DNA of 64,000 bases from Eggerthellaceae bacterium (GCA_017432445.1 JAFRJC010000137.1:203548-267547); one strand, 5' to 3'. Shown: positions 25,844 through 34,967, counted from the first letter of the stretch. The notes: a model not told the origin generated them from the sequence alone. Numbers and translations: made by a program.

Positions 25844-27163
25844 ATGGAAAAACAGATGAAAACAGTGGCAATCGTCGGTGGAGGCGCATCGGGGCTCGTC
25901 GCGGCAATCGCGGCGGCAGAGCGTGTCCGCGATCTGGGCATTCGGGCAGAAGTCGTCATATACGAGGGCGACGAACGCGTCGGGCGGCCGATTCTTGCGA
26001 CGGGAAACGGGCGCTGCAACTTCTCGAACTCCCAGTTGGCAGTTGAAAAGTACCGCAATGCGGAGTTCGTTCGCAAAGCCTATGATTGCCTTGAAGACCC
26101 GGAATGTGACGAGCCTGCCCATCAGGTGATGGGTTTTCTGGAAAGCTGCGGGCTTGAGTGGCGCGAGGAGTCCGACGGAAGACGATATCCGCTGGCCAAC
26201 AAGGCGAGCGTGGTTGTGGACGTGCTCCGCGCGGCAGCGGCTCGGCTCGACGTGCACATGCAATGCGGTAAAGCGGTCAAGGCCGTTGAACCCCCGCGTG
26301 GCGAGGGCAAGCGGTTTACCTTGCGCATGGAGGACGGCGTTTTCGAGCGCGCTGATGTAGTGGTGGTTTCCTGCGGTGGCAGGGCATTGAAATCGCTTGA
26401 CGTCGAGGGATTGCGCAGGACTGTCCAACGTCCGGTTCTGGGGCCGTTGCGAGTCGTCGACGCCGACATCCCCTTCGTCCGCGAACTCGATAACATACGC
26501 GTACGCTGCGACGTCATGCTGTTAAGAGGAAAACCGGGTGTGCAGGAATGCCTCGCTTCGGAATCGGGCGAGTTGATGTTCCGCAAGTACGGCGTGTCTG
26601 GCATATGCGTGTTTGACCTGTCCCGCATTGCCGAGGTGGGCGACGTTTTGCGCATCGATTTGCTGAAAGCCGACGAACTCGATCGCGCAGAAAACTATCT
26701 ACTCGCGCGTCGCGCCGAGCTCGTCACACGATTTGGAGAGCGCCTGACGTGCGCTGATATGTTGCGCGGTCTCGTTTTGCCGCGCGTTTCCGAAGCGTTG
26801 CTGAAGCGAGCGGGCATGAAGGAAGAGGACGTGTGCGACAAGGCTCGCGCCAAGAAGCTTGCCGAGCTGCTGACGCGCTTGAACTTGGAAGTTGCGGGCA
26901 TAGGAGACGCAGATATCTGCCAGGTCCAGCGCGGCGGCTTCTCAGTCGAGCAATTCGATCCCGCAACTCTACAGGCAACTGCAGTTCCAGGCTTGTTCGC
27001 AACGGGGGAAGCGCTTGACGTGGACGGTCCCTGCGGAGGTTACAACCTGCATTGGGCCTGGGCGAGCGGCTTGCTCGCGGGCCATGCCGCCGCCGAACAT
27101 GCCAACCTGCACTCCAAAGGCGAAACACGCCATATTGCCACTGGCGAGGGAGATAGTCGATGA
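25844..27163 (+). CDS. FAD-dependent oxidoreductase (HI0933/BaiN-like flavoprotein)
   Basis: This 439-residue flavoprotein has the dinucleotide-binding motif VGGGASGLVAAIAAAERV at the N-terminus, TGNGRCNFSN (family motif after the first FAD contact), VVVSCGGRALK, and the C-terminal DVDGPCGGYNLHWAWASGLLAG. Members of this family include BaiN, reported in bile-acid metabolism, but most act on unknown substrates. The ATG follows the TATAAT box by only six bases. Its last four bases overlap the next gene (ATGA), so the two flavoproteins are translationally coupled. Confidence 0.85.
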   Translation: MEKQMKTVAIVGGGASGLVAAIAAAERVRDLGIRAEVVIYEGDERVGRPILATGNGRCNFSNSQLAVEKYRNAEFVRKAYDCLEDPECDEPAHQVMGFLESCGLEWREESDGRRYPLANKASVVVDVLRAAAARLDVHMQCGKAVKAVEPPRGEGKRFTLRMEDGVFERADVVVVSCGGRALKSLDVEGLRRTVQRPVLGPLRVVDADIPFVRELDNIRVRCDVMLLRGKPGVQECLASESGELMFRKYGVSGICVFDLSRIAEVGDVLRIDLLKADELDRAENYLLARRAELVTRFGERLTCADMLRGLVLPRVSEALLKRAGMKEEDVCDKARAKKLAELLTRLNLEVAGIGDADICQVQRGGFSVEQFDPATLQATAVPGLFATGEALDVDGPCGGYNLHWAWASGLLAGHAAAEHANLHSKGETRHIATGEGDSR

Positions 27164-28947
27164 TAGAGGTCTCTAACGTGCGGTTGCCGCTTGACGCGGG
27201 CCTTCCCGACAGCGAAGGTATCGTTCGGTCAGCTGTGGCCAACGTGCTCGGCGTCAAAACGTCTGACGTGAAGAATCTGCAACTGCTTAAACGCAGCGTG
27301 GATGCACGCAAGAAAGGCGATGTCGGTTTTGTCGCCACCTTTGCGGTCGAACTCGATTCCGATTCCGAAAAGGCGATCCTTTCCGGAGGGCATCGCGTCT
27401 CGAAGCGCGTGGAAGTGAAGGGCCATGAGCCATACGAACCGCTCGAAGTACCGCGTCTTACCTTCGCCAAAGATGCGCTGCGCCCCGTGGTCGTAGGTAC
27501 TGGCCCAGCGGGTTTGTTTGCTGCGCTCTACCTGGCCCGCGCCGGCCTGCGCCCGCTCGTGCTCGAGCGCGGCGGCGACGTGGAGGAGCGCACGCATGCC
27601 GTGGAGGCGTTCAATGCCGGCGCGGATCTCGATTTAGCGACGAACGTTCAGTTCGGCGAAGGGGGAGCGGGCACGTTTTCTGACGGCAAGCTGACGACCG
27701 GGACGAAAAGCCCGCTGGCACGCCATGTGCTGCAGTGGTTCGTCGACGCCGGCGCGCCGTCCGAGATCCTATGGCAGGCCAAGCCCCACATCGGCACCGA
27801 CAACCTGGTAAACGTCGTGCGCCACATGCGCGAGCAAATCCAGCAGGCGGGGGGCCAGGTGGCGTTCCACGCGAAGCTCGAGGACGTTGCCTTTGACGAA
27901 TCGGGCAAGCTGTGCGAGATAACCGTGCGCACTGCCGACCCATCGTTTGCCGAAAGTCTCCCAGGCGAGCAATTGCAGCCTCAGATTGTTCGCATCCCTT
28001 GCGCTTCGCTTGTCCTCGCGTGTGGACACTCGGCGCGCGACACCTTCCGCATGCTTCAACGTGCCGGCTTGGTCATGGAACCGAAAGCGTTCTCGGTGGG
28101 GGTGCGCATCGAGCATCTCCAGGCCGATATTGATCGGGCGCAGTATGGCGATGCGGCGGGGCATCCTGCCTTGGGCGCTGCCGATTACAAGATGGTCGCC
28201 CACCTGCCGAGCGGGCGTAGCGTGTACACGTTCTGCATGTGCCCCGGCGGGGAAGTGGTGGCGGCTGCCAGCGAGGAATACGGTGTGGTCGTGAACGGCA
28301 TGAGCCGTTTTGCCCGCGATGCGCCCAATTCCAACGCAGCCCTCCTCGTTGGCGTTGTGCCCGACGATTTCAAGGGCAACGACCCGCTTGCGGGGACGGT
28401 GTTCCAACGGCGCATCGAGCAGGCCGCATTCGGCGAAGCCCACGAGCTGGGCGGTTCTCCTTGGCAGGCGCCGGCGCAGACGGTGGGGGATTTCCTTGCC
28501 GATACGGCGGGCAGTCAGTCCAAGACGGTACGCCCAAGTTATGCGCGCGGCGTGGTGTGGTGCGACCTCCGCGAGATATTCCCCGAATTCGTCACCGACT
28601 CGCTGGCCGAGGCACTGCCTATCCTGGACCGCAAGCTCCGCGGTTTCGCAGATCCTGAGGCGGTCATGACGGGCGTCGAGACGCGCAGCTCAAGTCCTGT
28701 TCGCATCCTGCGCGACGACGAGACGATGCAGGCATGGCGGAAAAAGCCGGGCAAACGCGTGCGGCCTCGTGATATCGCGCGTGGGCATGGCAAGCCAACT
28801 GAGGCGAACCAGACATCCTGCGGTATCTATCCTGCAGGAGAAGGTCCGGGTTATGCGGGTGGGATCATGAGCGCGGCAGTCGATGGCCTGCGGGTGGCGC
28901 AGAAGCTGGCCGAAGACATCACCAAAGGGGACAGTCCCCTTCGATGA
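27160..28947 (+). CDS. FAD-dependent dehydrogenase-like protein (COG2509 family)
   Basis: This 595-residue protein has an N-terminal ~95-residue domain (GVKTSDVKNLQLLKRSVDARKKG) like the family's RNA-binding-like domain, then VVGTGPAGLFAALYLARAG (FAD), TNVQFGEGGAGTFSDGKLTT (a typical COG2509 motif) and, near the C-terminus, YPAGEGPGYAGGIMSAAVDGLRVAQ. The substrate is unknown. It overlaps the previous flavoprotein gene by four bases. A short palindrome (AGGGGACAGTCCCCTT) covers its last codons. Confidence 0.85.
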   Translation: MIEVSNVRLPLDAGLPDSEGIVRSAVANVLGVKTSDVKNLQLLKRSVDARKKGDVGFVATFAVELDSDSEKAILSGGHRVSKRVEVKGHEPYEPLEVPRLTFAKDALRPVVVGTGPAGLFAALYLARAGLRPLVLERGGDVEERTHAVEAFNAGADLDLATNVQFGEGGAGTFSDGKLTTGTKSPLARHVLQWFVDAGAPSEILWQAKPHIGTDNLVNVVRHMREQIQQAGGQVAFHAKLEDVAFDESGKLCEITVRTADPSFAESLPGEQLQPQIVRIPCASLVLACGHSARDTFRMLQRAGLVMEPKAFSVGVRIEHLQADIDRAQYGDAAGHPALGAADYKMVAHLPSGRSVYTFCMCPGGEVVAAASEEYGVVVNGMSRFARDAPNSNAALLVGVVPDDFKGNDPLAGTVFQRRIEQAAFGEAHELGGSPWQAPAQTVGDFLADTAGSQSKTVRPSYARGVVWCDLREIFPEFVTDSLAEALPILDRKLRGFADPEAVMTGVETRSSSPVRILRDDETMQAWRKKPGKRVRPRDIARGHGKPTEANQTSCGIYPAGEGPGYAGGIMSAAVDGLRVAQKLAEDITKGDSPLR

Positions 28948-28990
28948 CGAGGTGTGCTTGTCGAGGGGAGAGGGAAAGAAGGAGAAGCGC

Positions 28991-29587
28991 GTGCAAGACG
29001 GGAGTTATGCCAAAGCGGTAGCTTGCCTGAAAAAGGGGCTTCCCGTCGTTTTTCCTACCGATACCGTGTACGGCATCGGCGTGTCGGTGCGTCATGCGAA
29101 TAGCCCCCAAGCGCTTTACGATGTGAAACGTCGGGATGCGGGAAAGCCCGTTGCCTGGCTTGTCGGCGGTCCCGAAGCGCTCGACGAGTTCGGCGTTAAC
29201 GTGCCGGAGAGCGCGCGGAAGCTCGTGCGCACTCATTGGCCCGGGGCGCTGACCGTCATCGTGAAAGCCTCCGAAGCGGTACCCGTCGCTTTCCAATCCC
29301 AAGAGCGGACCATTGGGCTCCGGATGCCTGACAGCCCCGTTGCCCTTTCGCTCATCGAAGCCGTAGGAGGCCCGCTCGCGACGTCGTCCGCGAACTTGTC
29401 GGGAGGGCTCGACCCCACGTCATTTGACGAAGTCGATGCCGAGCTCCTACAAGCTGTGCCTGTGGCGATCGACGATGCCTGCCCTGCAAGCGGCATTGCC
29501 TCCACCGTGGTCAATTGCTCGCAAGGAACCATCGAAGTCTTGCGGCAAGGTGCGGTAGAAGTCATCGAGGAAGACGGACTCCTCTAG
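28991..29587 (+). CDS. Threonylcarbamoyl-AMP synthase-like (Sua5/YciO/TsaC family)
   Basis: The GTG at 28991 follows GGAG at good spacing and gives 198 residues. Family motifs: VVFPTDTVYGIGVSV, YDVKRRDAGKPVAWLVGG (the KRxxxKP motif, with a small insert), HWPGALTVIVKA, IGLRMPDSPVALSLIEAVGGPLATSSANLSG. TsaC makes threonylcarbamoyl-AMP from Thr, bicarbonate and ATP for the t6A37 modification of tRNA. The last four bases overlap the convergent glpK end. YciO-type paralogues with a different role share these motifs, so the exact function is not fixed. Confidence 0.85.
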   Translation: MQDGSYAKAVACLKKGLPVVFPTDTVYGIGVSVRHANSPQALYDVKRRDAGKPVAWLVGGPEALDEFGVNVPESARKLVRTHWPGALTVIVKASEAVPVAFQSQERTIGLRMPDSPVALSLIEAVGGPLATSSANLSGGLDPTSFDEVDAELLQAVPVAIDDACPASGIASTVVNCSQGTIEVLRQGAVEVIEEDGLL

Positions 29588-31062
29588 TAGCTTTTCGTGC
29601 GGCGCACGGCTTCCTTCCAACCGGCAAGGCGGGCGGCGAGACGCTCGTCGTTCTTGTCGGGTAGGTAGGTGGTGTCGCTGGCGCGAAGGGCGCGCAGGTC
29701 CTCGAGCGATTTCCAGAAACCCGTGCACAGGCCGGCGAGGTAGGCGGCACCCAAAGCGGTGGTCTCGACGTTTTCGGGGCGGCGGAGCGGCGTGCCCAGG
29801 ATGTCGCATTGGAACTGCATCAGGAATTCGTTCGCCGAGGCGCCTCCGTCGACGTTGAGAACCTTGATGGGCATGCCGGCGTCGGCTTCCATGGCGCTGG
29901 CTAGGTCGTACACCTGGTAGGCGAGCGCCTCGAGCGCGGCGCGGATGATGTGCGCGCTCGTCGTTCCGCGCGTTAGGCCATAGATGGCGCCGCGCGCGTC
30001 CGAGTCCCAGTAGGGGGCGCCGAGGCCGGTGAACGCAGGCACGATGTACACTCCGTCGGTGCTGGGCACCGAGCGTGCGATGGCTTCGGAGTCGGCGGCG
30101 TTCTGCAAAAGCCCCAAGCCGTCGCGGACCCATTGGATCAGCGCGCCGCCCATGAAGACGCTGCCTTCAAGCGCATACGCGACACCTGCGCCGGGAGCGC
30201 TGGCGGCAACGGTCGTCACGAGGCCGTTTCTCGACGTGGGCGCTTCGCTCCCCGTGTTCATCAGCAGGAAGCAGCCGGTGCCGTAAGTGTTCTTCGCCTG
30301 GCCTGCTTCGAAACAGCATTGGCCGAACAGGGCGCTTTGCTGGTCACCTGCCACGCCGCGGATGGGAATGCCATCGCGTGCCGTGATGCCAAAATCGCCA
30401 GAAGAGGGGCGAACCTCGGGAAGCATGTTCATGGGCACGTCGAAGAGTTCGCACAGCCAGGGATCCCAGGTCATCGTGTGGATGTCGAACAACATCGTGC
30501 GGCTGGCGTTCGTGGGGTCGGTCGCGTGCACTGCGCCGTCCGTGAGCGCCCAGATAAGCCAGGTGTCAACAGTGCCGAAAGCAAGCTTTCCCTGGTCTGC
30601 GAGCGCACGTGCCCCTTCGACGTTGTCGAGGATCCATTTGATCTTGCTGGCCGAGAAGTACGCGTCTGGAATGAGGCCCGTCTTGGCCGTGATGGTCTGA
30701 CGAACTTCGGGATCGGAGCAGAGCGCATCCACGATGGGGGCGGTTCGGCGGCATTGCCATACGATGGCATTGAATATCGGATCGCCTGTTTCGCGGTTCC
30801 ACACGATGGTGGTTTCGCGCTGGTTCGTAATACCGATGGAGTCGACGTCTTTGACGTCCAGGTGATGCGAGACGATGAGCTCCGTCATGGTGGAGAGCTG
30901 TGCCGAGAGGATATCGAGCGGGTTGTGCTCGACCCAACCTGGTTTGGGGTAGTGCTGGGCGAACTCGTGCTGCACTTGCCCGACGATAGCACCCTTAGAA
31001 TCAATGAGGACGCTGCGAGCAGATGTCGTTCCCTCGTCGAGCGCGATGATGTACTTGCCCAT
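29584..31062 (-). CDS. glpK: Glycerol kinase
   Basis: The ATG at 31062 (AAAGGAG upstream) gives 492 residues, close to the usual ~500. It begins MGKYIIALDEGTTSARSVL with the phosphate loop DEGTTS, and carries SIGITNQRETTIVW, GVAGDQQSALFGQ, GTGCFLLMNTG, and GLTRGTTSAHIIRAALEALAYQ, all FGGY-family signatures for GlpK. It makes glycerol-3-phosphate from glycerol and ATP. Its neighbour is an alpha/beta hydrolase of the monoacylglycerol-lipase type on the same strand, so the two may free and phosphorylate glycerol. No glpF or glpA/D is in the window. Confidence 0.95.
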   Translation of the reverse strand: MGKYIIALDEGTTSARSVLIDSKGAIVGQVQHEFAQHYPKPGWVEHNPLDILSAQLSTMTELIVSHHLDVKDVDSIGITNQRETTIVWNRETGDPIFNAIVWQCRRTAPIVDALCSDPEVRQTITAKTGLIPDAYFSASKIKWILDNVEGARALADQGKLAFGTVDTWLIWALTDGAVHATDPTNASRTMLFDIHTMTWDPWLCELFDVPMNMLPEVRPSSGDFGITARDGIPIRGVAGDQQSALFGQCCFEAGQAKNTYGTGCFLLMNTGSEAPTSRNGLVTTVAASAPGAGVAYALEGSVFMGGALIQWVRDGLGLLQNAADSEAIARSVPSTDGVYIVPAFTGLGAPYWDSDARGAIYGLTRGTTSAHIIRAALEALAYQVYDLASAMEADAGMPIKVLNVDGGASANEFLMQFQCDILGTPLRRPENVETTALGAAYLAGLCTGFWKSLEDLRALRASDTTYLPDKNDERLAARLAGWKEAVRRTKSY

Positions 31063-31115
31063 AGGGTGCTCCTTTCTTATATATGGAGAAAGGCTCGGCT
31101 CTATTCCATATATGT

Positions 31116-32090
31116 CTACATTTCGATAGCGTTTTCGACCCACGATGCTATGTCGTCGTATACGCCCTCGCGGCCGATTTCGTTGTGAATCTCATGGCGC
31201 ATGCCCTCGTAGAGCTTCACGTCGACGGTCTTCACGCCGGCGTCGCGCAACAGCTGCGCTGCTGCCTGTACTCCCTTGCCCATGTCGCCGACAGGATCGC
31301 CGTCGCCCGAGGTCAGGAGGATAGGCAGCTCCTTGGGCACTTCCGCGGCGCATTCGGGAGTTACGCATTCGGCCGTCAGGTCCAGCAAAGCTGAATAGCC
31401 TCCCACCGTGAACATGAAACCGCATTGCGGGTCGGCGATGTAGGCGTCCACGACGGCCGGGTCGGTCGAAAGCCAGTCCAGGTTGGTGCGCGCGCCTTCG
31501 ATCTGCTTTCCGTAGGCGCCGGCGCCCATGTTGTCGATGAGCTTGCTGTGGTGCGTCTCGCCGCGTACGGCGGCTATCACGCGCGCGAGGGTTGCTCCGG
31601 CTTTCGAGAGTTCAGGAGGAACGTTTCCCGTGCCCGTCAACACGCAGGCTGCCAGCCCGTCGCCATGGCGCGCGATGTAGCAGCGGGTGATGAAGCTTCC
31701 CATGGAGTGCCCGTACATGATATAGGGTACGTCGGGGAAGCAGTCGGCTACCATCAAGCGCAGCGTGTGCACGTCTGCAAGGAGGATGTCCTTTCCACCG
31801 TAGGCGGGCATGTGCCCGTACTCCTGGGGCGATGAAGCCGTGGTTCCGTGCCCGATGTGGTTCTCGCCGCAGACGGCGAATCCACGATTGACGAAGTAGC
31901 GCGCAAGGTCGTCGTAGCGCTCGATGTATTCGGCCATGCCGTGTACGATTTGGATGACGCCTTTCGGTTTCAGGATGCCTGGTTCGTCGGGGCTTCCGAA
32001 AGAGCCGTTCGTCCATAGCGTGGCCTGTACGCGCGATTTGAGGTCTTTCGATTGGTACGAGAAGGGAACGGTCAACACCTGGTCTTGCAT
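31116..32090 (-). CDS. Alpha/beta hydrolase, monoacylglycerol lipase/lysophospholipase type
   Basis: This 324-residue serine hydrolase has the nucleophile elbow GHSMGS, an oxyanion strand IQIVHGMAEYIERYDDLARYF (typical of Hydrolase_4/MAGL), GENHIGHGTT, LLTSGDGDPVGD (the catalytic Asp) and MRHEIHNEIGREGVYDDI (catalytic His). The family cleaves monoacylglycerols or lysophospholipids. It has no signal peptide, so it should be cytoplasmic. It lies 53 bases upstream of glpK on the same strand, and released glycerol would be GlpK's substrate (inference from context). Confidence 0.85.
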   Translation of the reverse strand: MQDQVLTVPFSYQSKDLKSRVQATLWTNGSFGSPDEPGILKPKGVIQIVHGMAEYIERYDDLARYFVNRGFAVCGENHIGHGTTASSPQEYGHMPAYGGKDILLADVHTLRLMVADCFPDVPYIMYGHSMGSFITRCYIARHGDGLAACVLTGTGNVPPELSKAGATLARVIAAVRGETHHSKLIDNMGAGAYGKQIEGARTNLDWLSTDPAVVDAYIADPQCGFMFTVGGYSALLDLTAECVTPECAAEVPKELPILLTSGDGDPVGDMGKGVQAAAQLLRDAGVKTVDVKLYEGMRHEIHNEIGREGVYDDIASWVENAIEM

Positions 32091-32242
32091 GGCGGTCTCC
32101 TATCTGCCTGTTGCTCGTTCAGATGCGGTGAGTTTCACTTTCTTGGCAGTCTAGCACGGTTGGAATGTTTGGGTGCGAGACGCTGTGAGGATAGGTCTAA
32201 TCGTATACTATGAAGATGCTGGCAAGTGAAAGGATGTTGAGC

Positions 32243-32677
32243 ATGAAAGTTAGCATCGCCGCCGACCATGCGGGATTCGAGGAGAAGCAACTGCTCGTCG
32301 AATACCTGCGCGATCAGGGCCACGAGGTCCTGGATCGCGGGCCCGTCAATGACGACAGGGTTGACTACCCCGATTTCGCAGCACTCGTGGCAACCGATGT
32401 GGCTTCGGGCGAAGCTGAGCGCGGCGTGCTCGTGTGCGGGACTGGCATCGGCATGGCCATCGCGGCCAACAAGGTGGACGGCATCCGCGCCGCTAACGTC
32501 ACCACGCCCGAATTCGCACAGCTGTCGCGTGAACACAATGACGCGAATGTCGTGACGGTCTCGGGCCGCTTCGTCACCGACGAAGTCAACCGCGCCATCG
32601 TCAAGGCTTTTCTGGAAACAGATTTCGGCGGAGGGCGCCATGCCGGTCGCGTCGAGAAGATCATGGCACTCGAATAA
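32243..32677 (+). CDS. rpiB: Ribose-5-phosphate isomerase B
   Basis: This 144-residue protein of the RpiB/LacAB fold interconverts ribose-5-phosphate and ribulose-5-phosphate. Motifs are MKVSIAADHAGFEEKQ at the start, VDYPDFA, the catalytic Cys in LVCGTGIGMAIAANKVDGIRAA, and REHNDANVVTVSGRF. The ATG at 32243 is chosen because the family starts there. An in-frame ATG at 32234 with GAAAGG right before it is less likely. A long inverted repeat starts 10 bases after the stop. Confidence 0.92.
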   Translation: MKVSIAADHAGFEEKQLLVEYLRDQGHEVLDRGPVNDDRVDYPDFAALVATDVASGEAERGVLVCGTGIGMAIAANKVDGIRAANVTTPEFAQLSREHNDANVVTVSGRFVTDEVNRAIVKAFLETDFGGGRHAGRVEKIMALE

Positions 32678-32686
32678 CAATGATGC

Positions 32687-32818
32687 TGCTTAGCCAGGCG
32701 AAAGGGTTCGCTCGACGCTTCGTCGCCTCGAACTAACTTTTCTGCCAAGACCAGGCGGAAAAGTGGATTTCTCGGCTCCTCGAGCTTACCTCGCTCCACC
32801 CCTTCGCCTGGCCAAGCA
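32687..32818. repeat. Nested inverted repeat after rpiB
   Basis: The 20-base arms 32687-32706 and 32799-32818 match at 18 positions when one is reverse-complemented. An inner stem, TTTTCTGCC (32738-32746) against GGCGGAAAA (32754-32762), sits near the centre. It is non-coding and belongs to the palindromic element class seen at 3961 and 11915. Confidence 0.7.
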
Positions 32819-32852
32819 TGGGACAAACGAACGTGAAGTTCGCATGAGCAGC

Positions 32853-33066
32853 GAGAGGAGCTCCAATGCAAGACAACAGGCCATCTTGGGATGGTCCGAG
32901 CGCCCGGAAAACGAGCCAGTGGCTCGTTTTCAGCGAGGACGGGCGAAATTTAATTTCGCCCCCGTACATACTTTCAGAACTTTTCCCCGAATGCGCGTAG
33001 CGCAGTCGGGGACGTCCGCCGCAGGTTGAGAGGAGCTCCAATGCAAGACAACAGGCCATCTTGGGA
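32853..33066. repeat. 39-bp direct repeat duplicating the start of the deaminase gene, around a hairpin block
   Basis: Positions 32853-32891 and 33028-33066 are identical over 39 bases, covering the Shine-Dalgarno, the ATG and the first eight codons of the downstream deaminase. The 136 bases between them are packed with three hairpins: GAAAACGAGCC/GGCTCGTTTTC (32907-32931), GGGCGAAATT/AATTTCGCCC (32941-32961) and CCCCGA-TGCGC/GCGCA-TCGGGG (32985-33011). The upstream copy would initiate a short peptide only. Confidence 0.85.
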
Positions 33067-33496
33067 CGAATACTTCGCCACGTTGGCGAAGCAGGTTTCT
33101 ACCCGGACTACGTGCACGCGTCGCGCCGTGGGCGCAGTTATCGTCAAAGAGAACCGCATACTGGCCACGGGCTACAACGGCGTTCCTCGCGGTATGAAGC
33201 ATTGCTCTGAAGTGGGCTGCCTGCGCGAGAAGATGGGCGTGCCGTCTGGTCAGCGCCAGGAAATTTGTCGTGGACTGCATGCCGAGCAGAACGCCATCAT
33301 CCAGGCGGCACGGTACGGCACCGATATCCGCGGCTCGAAGATCTACATCACAACGCAGCCTTGCATCACCTGCGCAAAGATGTGTATCAACGCCGGAATC
33401 GAAGAGATAATCTATGCCAATCCATATCCCGACGAGTTGTCGTTGGGCATGCTCGATGAAGCGGGTATACCCTATCGAGTAATCGAATGCGGCTAA
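33041..33496 (+). CDS. dCMP deaminase-like (ComEB-type cytidine/deoxycytidylate deaminase)
   Basis: The ATG at 33041 follows GAGAGGAG and gives 151 residues. Zinc-dependent deaminase motifs are HAEQNAI (zinc His and catalytic Glu) and PCITCAKMC (two zinc Cys). The family converts dCMP to dUMP, feeding thymidylate synthesis; ComEB, named from the competence operon, is of this type. [22 protein letters not shown] is typical. The 5' end is duplicated upstream as part of a 39-bp direct repeat. An upstream in-frame TTG (33026) is not needed. Confidence 0.88.
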   Translation: MQDNRPSWDEYFATLAKQVSTRTTCTRRAVGAVIVKENRILATGYNGVPRGMKHCSEVGCLREKMGVPSGQRQEICRGLHAEQNAIIQAARYGTDIRGSKIYITTQPCITCAKMCINAGIEEIIYANPYPDELSLGMLDEAGIPYRVIECG

Positions 33497-33708
33497 TAGA
33501 TGCACGGATAGCTATAGACGCTAAAAAATTTCAATGTCTAATTAATCTCAATAATAAATGCATATCGCGTCGGGTTTTTTAACACACCGAAAACCGACTA
33601 CCGTTTGTTGGCACTTCGACCTATGCCAATGACACCTTTAGTCTGGTACAATTCCACATGCGTATACGATAGGGGTACGAGCATGTTAGCAAGGAGGTCT
33701 GGACGGGC

Positions 33709-33999
33709 ATGCACATTTTAGTCGGTGCCCTTGCAGGCTTTCTGGGTTTCCTCCCATTGGTGGGATCTGCAAATATGGCTCGCAGCCATCCGTCGACTGG
33801 TACGCTCTCGTTCGGGCTGTATGCGCTCGGGGGCGTGGCCATTTCGCTGGCAATCCTAATCGTCAGTGTCGTGGCGTGCGCAATGGTCGCTCGCGACGGT
33901 TTGGTGGCATTCGTCGTGGCTGAGGGCATCGTGTTTCTCGGCGCTACGATAGTATACGTTCTGCGCAGGAACTCGATTCTCAAGCGCGGGCAGAAGTAG
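33709..33999 (+). CDS. Small membrane protein upstream of atpB (AtpI-like)
   Basis: This 96-residue protein has three hydrophobic segments (about 3-20, 33-58 and 64-84) and a basic C-terminus (RRNSILKRGQK). The position immediately before atpB and the membrane topology match the AtpI/AtpZ-type accessory gene of ATP synthase operons, though sequence similarity to AtpI is not obvious. AAGGAGG lies 11-12 bases upstream of the ATG. The operon promoter probably includes TACAAT near 33646. Confidence 0.65.
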   Translation: MHILVGALAGFLGFLPLVGSANMARSHPSTGTLSFGLYALGGVAISLAILIVSVVACAMVARDGLVAFVVAEGIVFLGATIVYVLRRNSILKRGQK

Positions 34000-34025
34000 C
34001 TTTTTCGAAAGCAAGGAGGAAAACA

Positions 34026-34817
34026 GTGGATCCGTTAGCAGAGTTCGTAAGCGAGGCGCAAGGGCTTTCCGAGCATTTCGAACCGCACACGGTGTTCAGC
34101 ATCGGACCGTGGGATGTAACCCAATACATCGTCTGGCTGTTCATCGCGCTCATCGTGACGTTCATCGTGGTGCTCGTCTCCGCTAAGAAGCTGACGCTCG
34201 TGCCCGAGAACAAGTTCATCAACATGGTCGAGTTCGGGTACCAGTTCGTGAAGCGCAACGTGGCCGAGGACGTCATCGGGCATGGCTACAAGCCGCACCT
34301 GCCCTTCCTGGCGACGCTGTTCTTCTTCATCCTCATCTGCAACATCTTGGGTTTGGTGCCCGGCTTCAAGACCTCGACCGGCTCCATTTCCTGCACATGG
34401 GCGCTGTCGGTGGTCTCGTTCGTGTACTTCAACTACTACGGTCTGAAGACCTCTGGCCTGCTGGGCTACCTGAAGTCACTGTGTCCGAGCGGAGTTCCCG
34501 GTCCGATGAGGCCCATCATCTGGTTCCTCGAGTTCTTCTCGATGGTCATCCGCGTGCTCACCCTGGCAGTCCGACTTTATGGCAACATGCTCGCCGGTCA
34601 CATGGTGCTCGCGGTGTTCGGCATCGCCACCACGTGCTTCATCCAGGCAGCCCTGTTCTCGGGGACTATGAACCTCATCGCTGGTCTGCCTTCCATCGCA
34701 TGGTTCCTGCTGCTGGTGATCATGTACGCGATGGAGTGCCTGGTCGCTTTCATCCAGGCGTTCGTGTTCGCAATCCTTTCGGCTTCGTACATCAACATGG
34801 CCATCCACGCGCACTAG
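34026..34817 (+). CDS. atpB: ATP synthase Fo subunit a
   Basis: A GTG start at 34026 with AAGGAGG upstream gives a 263-residue polytopic membrane protein. The conserved proton-channel helix LTLAVRLYGNMLAGHMVLAV includes the essential Arg, and the last helix MECLVAFIQAFVFAILSASYI is typical. It forms the stator side of the proton path next to the c-ring. Confidence 0.95.
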   Translation: MDPLAEFVSEAQGLSEHFEPHTVFSIGPWDVTQYIVWLFIALIVTFIVVLVSAKKLTLVPENKFINMVEFGYQFVKRNVAEDVIGHGYKPHLPFLATLFFFILICNILGLVPGFKTSTGSISCTWALSVVSFVYFNYYGLKTSGLLGYLKSLCPSGVPGPMRPIIWFLEFFSMVIRVLTLAVRLYGNMLAGHMVLAVFGIATTCFIQAALFSGTMNLIAGLPSIAWFLLLVIMYAMECLVAFIQAFVFAILSASYINMAIHAH

Positions 34818-34967
34818 GTGCGATTTGAAGCACGACCTCGCTGCAGGCAAGCAGCCGCTCGTCGCAGCGCATGCGATACGGTTCGGTGTTACAGCTGAAG
34901 AGGATCAGCTGAGCATATTTGGCAATCCCCCTTCGACGGTACAAGGGGAAGGACAAAGGAGGAAGTT

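Noticed and set aside
32763..33029. An 88-codon frame between rpiB and the deaminase gene
   Set aside because: It is made of the inverted repeat and the hairpin block and has no protein-like composition.
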